The translations under genes and the position numbers were made by a program. From NCBI RefSeq assembly GCF_030413595.1, contig NZ_CP129238.1:620001-684000 (forward strand): DNA of 64,000 nucleotides, written 5' to 3'. Below the pieces are notes generated by a model. That model was not told the origin of the DNA and ran no database searches. It worked only from the letters and a program-made list of their open reading frames with translations. Every line of letters starts with the position of its first letter. Within the stretch, counting starts at the first letter, position 1. This document shows positions 58,466 through 64,000 of the stretch, piece after piece. This stretch comes from Planococcus liqunii (GTDB lineage Bacteria; Bacillota; Bacilli; Bacillales_A; Planococcaceae).

Positions 58466-59324
58466 GATGGGGTTCGTTCTGCAGGGCTTCTTGTTGTTTC
58501 TTTAAGAAGGCCTGGTACTTCTCTTCTTCTTTTTTCTTGTTCAAGCTTTGCGCCAGCCGCAGGATCACAGCGAAGATCAGGATGCTGGTGACGAACAGGA
58601 CAATCGCATTCGGCACGGCTTTCGTGTAGATGTCCGCGCTTTCCATCACGGTCAGCCATTCGGGCCAGCCGGGGCTGATGAACATCAAACCGACAACAAG
58701 CGAGTTGTGGAAGATGTGCAGCAAAATCGGAATTAGCAGATTGTCCGTCAGCAAATAAAGAATCGACGCCGTCACGCCGAATAAAAACGCACCGAAAAAG
58801 TCCATATGCAGCATCCCGAACAACAGGCTCGATGTCCCGATTCCTTCCCACATCGACGTCTTGGAAATCAGGCGTTTCAGGAGAAGCCCCCGGAACATGA
58901 ACTCTTCCGCAATGGGTCCGATGACCGCCACAATGAGCGATACGGTGATGAGATATGCAGTGTTGTCAGGAAACGGCGCCCGCTCGAGAAGCGAGTCGAC
59001 CATCCAGGGAGCGACCGGCAGCAAGACGCGCAGCTGCAGCCAAAGCATCGCCATGGAAAAAAACGTCGACAGCGTGACGAGGCCGGCGAGCGGCACAAGC
59101 CAGCGAAAAGCGCCTTTTAAGAACACGACGCGCGACAGCGGTACTTGCTGCTTTTGAAACTGCCGTCCGAAATACAGGACCGGCACAATCACATAAAACG
59201 TCAGCTGAACGCCGACATCCAAGACGAGCGGATTTGGCGAAAGCTGCACCAGTGCGAAGGCGGCAATCAGAATTCCGAAAAACATCCAGCGGACAAAGTC
59301 ACGGGTCCTCATTTCTTCAAACAT
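58449..59324 (-). CDS. CPBP-family intramembrane protease (second of two)
   Basis: A 291-residue membrane protein parallel in layout to the first CPBP protein: EEFMFRGLLLKR, FGMLHMDFFGAFLFG and HIFHNSLVVG. After the last segment it has a charged C-terminal tail (NKKKEEEKYQAF...) that the first copy lacks in this form. ATG 59324 is preferred, with GAGAGGCGG 9 bases upstream; a GTG at 59333 overlaps that site. The role of the pair is unknown, and no bacteriocin gene lies nearby. Confidence 0.87.
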   Translation of the reverse strand: MFEEMRTRDFVRWMFFGILIAAFALVQLSPNPLVLDVGVQLTFYVIVPVLYFGRQFQKQQVPLSRVVFLKGAFRWLVPLAGLVTLSTFFSMAMLWLQLRVLLPVAPWMVDSLLERAPFPDNTAYLITVSLIVAVIGPIAEEFMFRGLLLKRLISKTSMWEGIGTSSLLFGMLHMDFFGAFLFGVTASILYLLTDNLLIPILLHIFHNSLVVGLMFISPGWPEWLTVMESADIYTKAVPNAIVLFVTSILIFAVILRLAQSLNKKKEEEKYQAFLKKQQEALQNEPHHPEMP

Positions 59325-59475
59325 GCTATGCACCGCCTCTCAGGTTGACCTAAGGCAAGCGAGAACAGTAAGGTTTGGCGACGGGGTATCCAGTTACTTA
59401 TATTTTACCCGAAAATGGACAGTCTAACTATTTTGGAGGAAGTTTGGAAGAGGAAAAGTTTCTTTTTTTGAAATG

Positions 59476-59500
59476 AAAAACCGCCCGGAAAGGGGCGGGG
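59476..59500 (-). terminator. Terminator of the small membrane protein gene
   Basis: CCGCCC/GGGCGG with a short loop, followed on the minus strand by TTTTTCATTTC. Confidence 0.6.
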
Positions 59501-59520
59501 AAATTCTTATGTATGAATGC

Positions 59521-59691
59521 TTAAAGGCCTTTTTGCTGAAGCTCCAGCTTTTTCTGTTCCAGCGCGACTTTGTCGCGTTCCAATTGGATTTTCGCGAGAT
59601 TTACTTGCGATTTCATGCGCATGTCAAAGCCGGCGAGTGTCATAAAGGCGACGCCAAGTACAGCTGTCAATGCAAATACACCGATTTCCAT
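59521..59691 (-). CDS. Small membrane protein with coiled-coil tail
   Basis: A 56-residue protein with AAGGAGGAATTCC before its ATG. Residues about 3-23 form one hydrophobic segment (GVFALTAVLGVAFMTLAGF). Residues about 27-56 are a charged amphipathic helix (KSQVNLAKIQLERDKVALEQ...), likely a short coiled coil. No family is recognised. It may tether or stabilise another membrane protein. Confidence 0.75.
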   Translation of the reverse strand: MEIGVFALTAVLGVAFMTLAGFDMRMKSQVNLAKIQLERDKVALEQKKLELQQKGL

Positions 59692-59782
59692 GGAATTCCT
59701 CCTTCGTAAAAGACTTCTGCTTATTCTACGGAAGAGAGGGACAGAAGTTTCAAAGGATATCAATGTGATTAAGGGCATGTGA

Positions 59783-59886
59783 GTCGTATTTCTTCCACTT
59801 CTAGTCGTATTTTCTGGACTACTGGTCGTATTTCCCAGACTACTGGTCGTATTTCAGCCGTTGCCGGTCGTATGCCCGCGGCTGCC
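59783..59886. repeat. 21-bp-period intergenic array, core GTCGTAT (locus 4)
   Basis: GTCGTAT starts at 59783, 59804, 59825, 59846 and 59867, exactly 21 bases apart. Most units read GGTCGTATTTC plus a variable part that includes ACTACT or GCCG. The array lies upstream of the small membrane protein gene and downstream of the terminator of the ureohydrolase-like gene, in a same-strand gap rather than a convergent one. Confidence 0.87.
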
Positions 59887-59936
59887 GGCTGAATCTCACA
59901 AAACCGCAACCCCTTTAAAGAATAGATGCCCAAACA

Positions 59937-59969
59937 TAAAAAAACGCACCAGCCAAGTTCAGCTGGTGC
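59937..59969 (-). terminator. Terminator of the ureohydrolase-like gene
   Basis: An 8-bp stem GCACCAGC/GCTGGTGC followed on the minus strand by a seven-T run. Confidence 0.85.
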
Positions 59970-59980
59970 ACTAAAAAGCT

Positions 59981-60916
59981 TTAATTAAACGCAGCCATCA
60001 CTTCGGCTACTAAATACGCTGCAAGCTTTGTGGTCTTGCCGTTCTCGTCAATTGTCGGGTTGACGTCGGAGATATCGAAGCTTTGCACTTTTTGGTTGAC
60101 AACGATGTGCCATAGCAATTGCCGCACGACAACCGGTTCAAGCCCGAACGGCGACGCGTCGACGATGCTCGGGGCATGGAACGACGACAGCGATTCCATG
60201 CAAAAGCTGACAATGACGTGGTCGTGCTTTTCGCAAAATGCATCGATGACGTTTTGAGTGCTTTGCAGATCACGCAGTGCAAGGTCTTCCGCGAGCACAT
60301 ACTGCGCGCCGAGTTTGTCGGCCTGATTGAATGTGGCACGTGTGTTGCCGAGCGGCTGAACGCCCAGCACCAGGTAGCCGGCGTTGTCATCCGACTCCAG
60401 GATTTGTTTGAACATCGTCCCGGCATGCGGGCGATCCGACTCCTGCAGATCGAAATTGGAATCGATGCTGATGATGCCGATTTTTGCATCGGGGCCGAAA
60501 AAGCGCCGCGCTCCCCAATAATGGCCGTAGGTGGTTTCGTGTCCGCCGCCGAGGATGATCGGCGTCGATCCGCAGCGCAGCAAATTGCTGACGTGTTCGC
60601 CCAGTTCCCGCTGCGCTTTTTCCATTTTGCCGTCTTTTTGCATCACGGTGCCGGCATCAATCAGCTGGCGCCCGCCCAAATGATCGGGCAATTGTGCGAG
60701 CTGGCTCCGGATCTGGTCTGGTGCTTCAGCAGCTCCGGCCTGTCCGCCGCTGCGCTGTACGCCTTCATCGCATTCAAAGCCGAGGATGGAAAAGGAACCT
60801 TTCGGCGCTTCAATGCTGCTGACGAATTCGACGCTTTGGTGAAAGCGGAAACTGTCCCGGTCTGACTCGCTGTCAATCGGTCCGTGCCAAAAATGCTTTC
60901 TCGGTAATTTATACAA
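59981..60916 (-). CDS. Arginase/formimidoylglutamase-family protein with altered metal ligands
   Basis: A 311-residue protein with the ureohydrolase fold and HutG-like overall sequence (ILGGGHETTYGHYWGARRFFG, AGTMFKQIL, SPFGLEPVVVRQLLW, FDISDVNPTIDENGKT). Of the six usual Mn2+ ligands, His126, Asp152 and Asp156 are present, but the DxHxD motif reads D-S-N-F-D (Asn154), and the later DxD motif reads Cys239-Met-Glu241. The APGVSAPSP block is also changed. It may be a poorly active or re-purposed HutG relative. No hut genes adjoin it. TTG 60916 with GAGGTG is preferred to GTG 60925. Confidence 0.8.
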   Translation of the reverse strand: MYKLPRKHFWHGPIDSESDRDSFRFHQSVEFVSSIEAPKGSFSILGFECDEGVQRSGGQAGAAEAPDQIRSQLAQLPDHLGGRQLIDAGTVMQKDGKMEKAQRELGEHVSNLLRCGSTPIILGGGHETTYGHYWGARRFFGPDAKIGIISIDSNFDLQESDRPHAGTMFKQILESDDNAGYLVLGVQPLGNTRATFNQADKLGAQYVLAEDLALRDLQSTQNVIDAFCEKHDHVIVSFCMESLSSFHAPSIVDASPFGLEPVVVRQLLWHIVVNQKVQSFDISDVNPTIDENGKTTKLAAYLVAEVMAAFN

Positions 60917-61018
60917 ATAGAACACCTCGAGTAAATATATTATAAAGCTTCATCTTTCTATTGTAATGAATTTCAGGGAGCTGTGCATGAAAACATTCCC
61001 CAAACGGCAAAGAACAAA

Positions 61019-61057
61019 AAAGGAGTTGTCCCAAAAGCAATTTGGGACAACTCCTTT
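61019..61057. repeat. 39-bp perfect palindrome
   Basis: A 17-bp perfect stem starting AAAGGAGTTGTCCCAAA with a five-base loop. It lies in the 340-base gap between the ureohydrolase-like and HxlR genes, with a T run on the minus strand. It could terminate the HxlR transcript. Between it and the next palindrome lie two similar direct repeats (CGAAGC...AGCGATGCA at about 61060 and 61100) and no gene. Confidence 0.7.
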
Positions 61058-61156
61058 GCGACGAAGCAAACGTAGCGATGCAACGGTTTTTCATGTCTCG
61101 AAGCTAGCGCAGCGATGCAGAGACAGGAGCAATAGTATTCCCTTACGCTTTATTAG

Positions 61157-61210
61157 AAGAAGGGGCTGTCCCATAAGTCTATTGTTCGACTTATGGGACA
61201 GCCCCTTCTT
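61157..61210. repeat. 54-bp perfect palindrome
   Basis: A 23-bp perfect stem (61157-61179 with 61188-61210) containing GGGGCTGTCCCATAAGT, with an eight-base loop. The sequence resembles the terminal inverted repeats of some Bacillales insertion sequences, but it may simply be a strong terminator for the HxlR gene 50 bases away. Confidence 0.7.
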
Positions 61211-61257
61211 ATTTATTTGGTCATTCTGCTTTTTTGATTCAAAAAGAGCCTGTCGCA

Positions 61258-61599
61258 TTAAGAGGATTCATTGTCAGATGGGCGTTCGATTTCCATGTAC
61301 TGCCGGGCCCATTGCTGCAAGGGCTGGAGGCTGTCTGCCAAAGCGCTGCCTTTTTCGGTCAAGCGGTAGGACATAGCTCCGGATGCGCTGCTATCCACGG
61401 CTTTCTCAATCAAACCTTCTTCTGCAAGTTCGGAAAGCTTCAGCGACAGCGATCTGGAGGTGATGCCCTTAATGTCGCGCTTAATGTCCGAAAAACGCGC
61501 CGTCTGGTTTTCACATAGCGATAAATAATGGACGAGCTGTCCGTTCCATTTTTTCCCGAGCACCTGAAAAGACGCTTCTATATATGGAGAGACTTTCAT
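61258..61599 (-). CDS. HxlR-family regulator
   Basis: A 113-residue winged-helix protein with the HxlR pattern: SFQVLGKKWNGQLVHYLSL, RFSDIKRDIKGITSRSLSLKLSELAEEGLIEKAV, YRLTEKGSALADSLQPLQQWA. Such regulators respond to aldehydes, quinones or redox change. It lacks the near N-terminal cysteine of HypR-type sensors. ATG 61599 follows AAGGAG; a GTG at 61608 overlaps that site. The regulated gene is not obvious. Confidence 0.88.
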   Translation of the reverse strand: MKVSPYIEASFQVLGKKWNGQLVHYLSLCENQTARFSDIKRDIKGITSRSLSLKLSELAEEGLIEKAVDSSASGAMSYRLTEKGSALADSLQPLQQWARQYMEIERPSDNESS

Positions 61600-61728
61600 T
61601 TTTATCACTCCTTAACAAAATTGCGAGCGCTATAAAGATTGTTCTAGTATAAAAAGTATACTTTCAAACGGTATTAGATGAAAACGGCCTCTTCCGGGTT
61701 TTATCCCCTGAAAAAGGCCTATTCATTT

Positions 61729-62118
61729 TTACTCTTTTTCCGTCAAGAACGTAATGACCACAAACAACAGGAAAGCGAGCAAGAGCAGCGAACCGCCGAT
61801 GATGAACAGAATCATCACCAATGTTTCATTCCAATTGAACGGATTCAAGTTGTAGATCCACATGCCGGCCGTTAAACCAAAGGCGCCGAGCATGGCGAGC
61901 ACGCTGTGGATGGCAACCAATTTCTTGTACTTGACCGTATAGACGCGGTAGAAAATACCCCAGGCAAATACCGATAGCCAGCCGACGACCAGGATGTGGG
62001 CGTGGACAGGGCGCAGCGAATAATCCATTTCGCCTGCCATTTGTGAACCAAGAAATGTGCCAATAAAGCCAAAAATGGCTGCGAACTGGATCAAACGTAG
62101 ACTCCAGGTTTTTTCCAT
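61729..62118 (-). CDS. Four-segment membrane protein related to heme-copper oxidase subunit I
   Basis: A 129-residue protein with four hydrophobic segments. The first half (FIGTFLGSQMAGE...LRPVHAHILVVGWLSVFAWGIFYRVY) resembles the N-terminal helices of cbb3-type oxidase or NO-reductase catalytic subunits, including a histidine pair. The catalytic helices are absent, so it is a short stand-alone relative and may bind heme. GGAGG precedes the ATG. It starts 19 bases after the sensor kinase gene on the same strand, so it is the third gene of that operon. Confidence 0.7.
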   Translation of the reverse strand: MEKTWSLRLIQFAAIFGFIGTFLGSQMAGEMDYSLRPVHAHILVVGWLSVFAWGIFYRVYTVKYKKLVAIHSVLAMLGAFGLTAGMWIYNLNPFNWNETLVMILFIIGGSLLLLAFLLFVVITFLTEKE

Positions 62119-62137
62119 AGTAAGAACCTCCAGTAAG

Positions 62138-63529
62138 TTAATGTTTCGTTTCCGGATGCGGGAAGGTGATGGTAAATTCACTTCCTTCTCCGGCACGGCT
62201 TTGGACTCTGATCGTTCCGCCGTGCAGCGTGACGATTTGCTGGACGATGGACAACCCGAGCCCGGTGCCGTCGTTTTTGCGTGCCGCATCAACGCGGTAA
62301 AAGCGCTCGAACAGCTGCGGGATGGCGTCTTCCGCAATGCCAATGCCGCTGTCTTTGAACGACACCGCTATCCCATTATCAGACGAACGCAAGTTGATTT
62401 CAATACTGCCGCCGGGTTTATTATACTTGATGGCATTGGTCAGCAGGTTGTCCCAGACGTTTTGGAGCAGTTCCGCATCTCCGTGGAATAAAACCGGGGC
62501 CAGCTTGTACGAGATGTCGATGTCTTCCTCTTCCAGGCGCCAGCGGTATTTCTGCACGACGCTTTTCAAACTTTCATCGAGTCGGAACTCGGCAGCTTTC
62601 ATCGGGTAGGCGCCTTGGTCTAGCGAAGTCAGCAGCAGCAATTGCCGCGTCAGGCTGGACAGCCGTTTCGCTTCCTGGTCGATGATCGACGTGTAGGCAA
62701 GGCGGTCGCTGTCTGACAGGTCCGGCGACTTTAACAGGTCTGCATAGCCCTGGATGTTCATGAGCGGCGACTGGAAATCGTGCGAGACGTTATTGATGAA
62801 CGATTTCCGCGCCAGGTCGTTATGCTTCAATTGCGTCTGCATCAAGTTGAAGCTTTCCGACAGCTGGCCGATCTCGTCGTTGCGCTTGATTTCCAGTGGG
62901 TAGCTATAGTTTTCGCGTGCAATGTAGCGGGTCGCTTCGGTCAATTGGACAATCGGACGCGTCAATTGGCGGGCCATCCAGATCATGCCAAGTATGCTGA
63001 CGATGCCGATGGCGCCGACAAACCCAATCAGGACGGCGTGGATATCCGTGGCGACGAGCTCTGTGTCGGTACGGATAAAAAGGCCGTACGGTTCATCATT
63101 AAACGTAAACGGCACACCGACCGTATTGTGGAGCTTGTTTGTAAAATGCGCAATCATGAAAATCTGGCTCGAGAAGTCATTCAGGCCGGTATAGATGTCG
63201 CCGTCCGTTATAACGCGTTCCGCTTCTTTTGGCAGTGCTGTATCGTCAAAAGAATCCCCGTAAAACTTTTTCTGGCCATCGCTGTCGACGACTGCAATCT
63301 GGTAGCCAAGGTTGGAAACAGCGTCCAGGTACCGGTCAAAGCTATTGTCGGAATGGGGCACGGCTTTCAGCGTCTGGACGATTTCCTTGGCAATGCCGAC
63401 ATCCTGTTCGATGGCTTCTTCTTTTGTGACAGCCAAGTAAAACAAATTGGCGAGTGTAAAGCCGATCAAAATGGAAATGGCCAGGATGAACAGCGTGGAA
63501 ACGATAAATTGGCGGTACAGCGACTTCAT
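62138..63529 (-). CDS. Sensor histidine kinase (HssS-like)
   Basis: A 463-residue membrane kinase. It has segments at about 8-33 and 163-185 with a ~130-residue extracellular sensor between them, a HAMP domain (about 186-238), HisKA with His250 (NNVSHDFQSPLMNIQGY), and an HATPase domain with N (NVWDNLLTNAIKYN), G1 (DSGIGI), F (LFERFYR) and G2 (GTGLGLSI) boxes. VSHDFQSPLMNIQGYADLL is like HssS, the staphylococcal heme sensor. This assignment is tentative; hrtAB, the usual HssRS target, is not in the window. The start overlaps the regulator gene by four bases. Confidence 0.88.
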   Translation of the reverse strand: MKSLYRQFIVSTLFILAISILIGFTLANLFYLAVTKEEAIEQDVGIAKEIVQTLKAVPHSDNSFDRYLDAVSNLGYQIAVVDSDGQKKFYGDSFDDTALPKEAERVITDGDIYTGLNDFSSQIFMIAHFTNKLHNTVGVPFTFNDEPYGLFIRTDTELVATDIHAVLIGFVGAIGIVSILGMIWMARQLTRPIVQLTEATRYIARENYSYPLEIKRNDEIGQLSESFNLMQTQLKHNDLARKSFINNVSHDFQSPLMNIQGYADLLKSPDLSDSDRLAYTSIIDQEAKRLSSLTRQLLLLTSLDQGAYPMKAAEFRLDESLKSVVQKYRWRLEEEDIDISYKLAPVLFHGDAELLQNVWDNLLTNAIKYNKPGGSIEINLRSSDNGIAVSFKDSGIGIAEDAIPQLFERFYRVDAARKNDGTGLGLSIVQQIVTLHGGTIRVQSRAGEGSEFTITFPHPETKH

Positions 63530-64000
63530 TTCGGTGCCTCGAGTTTATAGCCGATGCCGCGCAGTGTATGGATTTCGACATTGGCGCCGTAGCGCTTCAG
63601 CCGGTCCCGTATACGGTTGATATGGGTGTTCAAGGTCATTTCATTGCCTTCGTTGTCTTCGCCCCAAACCTGTTCCATCAACAAGCTGCGGGGAGTCGCC
63701 ATATTGGCGCGCGCCGCCAGGACCGACAGGATTTCGAATTCCTTCAGCGGCAGGATCAAAGTTTCATGGTCGATGGCCACTTCGAAATTGCGGCGGTTGA
63801 TCGACAGATTGCCGGCGTTCAGATTTTCCTGCAGGGAACGCTCAGAACGCCGGAGCACGACTGCGACACGGAACAACAGCTCGCGCGGTTCAAACGGTTT
63901 GACCATATAATCTTCGGATCCGGACAGGAAGCCTTTTTCCTTGTCGTCAAGCTGCCCCTTTGCCGTCAGCAGAATTACCGGGATTTCCAGCTCCTGCGTC
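63526..64000 (-). CDS. OmpR-family response regulator (N-terminus outside window)
   Basis: The visible 158 residues begin inside the receiver domain: VILLTAKGQLDDKEKGFLSGSEDYMVKPF carries the conserved Thr and Lys of the phosphorylation site. The remainder is the winged-helix DNA-binding domain (about the last 100 residues, ending HTLRGIGYKLEAPK). The frame is open to the last base, so the phospho-aspartate part lies beyond 64000. It forms a two-component pair with the kinase gene that overlaps its end, and resembles HssR. Confidence 0.88.
   Translation of the reverse strand, partial: TQELEIPVILLTAKGQLDDKEKGFLSGSEDYMVKPFEPRELLFRVAVVLRRSERSLQENLNAGNLSINRRNFEVAIDHETLILPLKEFEILSVLAARANMATPRSLLMEQVWGEDNEGNEMTLNTHINRIRDRLKRYGANVEIHTLRGIGYKLEAPK

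Noticed and set aside
21659-59886. The four arrays as CRISPR
   Set aside because: Units of 21 bp with 7-9 bp cores are far too short for repeat plus spacer, and no cas genes are present.
60966-61376. 136-codon plus-strand frame upstream of and into the HxlR gene
   Set aside because: It crosses both perfect palindromes and overlaps the real minus-strand HxlR gene.

Overview
The window looks like chromosome from a low-to-medium GC Bacillales bacterium, most probably a Planococcus-like member of the Planococcaceae. This is inferred from strong AGGAGG-type ribosome sites, many TTG starts, B. subtilis-type gene families (AmiE/NagZ/NamZ, CsbD, YtvA, YkoY/TerC, YugO, YoaT, DUF4385, MecA-like PBP) and codon use of roughly mid-40s GC. 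No rRNA, tRNA, CRISPR array, prophage or intact transposase was seen.

Bases 1-17.4 kb hold the 3' part of a GntP-type permease and then a large amino-sugar and cell-wall salvage region. It comprises murR, murQ, murP, mupG, then secreted amiE, nagZ and namZ, a GlcNAc PTS gene (nagE type), nagA, nagB, nagR, an HPr gene and a SIS-domain gene. Together they would strip peptides and sugars from peptidoglycan outside the cell, import MurNAc, MurNAc-GlcNAc and GlcNAc by PTS, cleave and de-ether the phosphosugars and feed glucosamine-6-P to fructose-6-P. A NagR-type palindrome sits on the nagE promoter. A nested-hairpin segment of unknown function lies between murP and mupG.

Bases 17.4-25.2 kb carry housekeeping and accessory genes: a GNAT, csbD with a SigB-like promoter, a DnaQ-like exonuclease, an ABC-2 exporter, a methyltransferase, DUF1801 plus an XRE-cupin regulator, and a divergent MFS/ornithine-cyclodeaminase-family pair with a perfect 21-bp palindrome in its leader. 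A 419-bp interspersed element, flanked by a 14-bp direct repeat, has split a terminator at 25.2-25.6 kb.

Bases 25.8-42.8 kb include an intact GAF-GAF-PAS-GGDEF-EAL protein and, 2.5 kb on, the relic of a second EAL protein. There follow a TPP enzyme, an epimerase-like protein, an S9 peptidase, an orphan CDP-glycerol transferase, a LOV-STAS photoreceptor, a TetR/SDR divergent pair, and a yybP-ykoY manganese riboswitch in front of a TerC-family exporter.

Bases 42.8-64 kb hold a duplicated DUF2294 protein, a YugO-type K+ channel, SelO, BioY under a BirA-like operator, an alpha-glucosidase with its own palindrome, a MecA-like PBP, a MarR-controlled heterodimeric ABC exporter, two CPBP proteases, a ureohydrolase-like protein with altered metal ligands, an HxlR regulator, and an HssRS-like two-component system that runs off the window end.

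The most unusual pattern is a set of four intergenic arrays (about 21.66, 35.52, 51.82 and 59.78 kb). Each has a different 7-9 bp core repeated at 20-22 bp, nearly always exactly 21 bp. Each lies next to gene ends and terminators, three of them between convergent genes.
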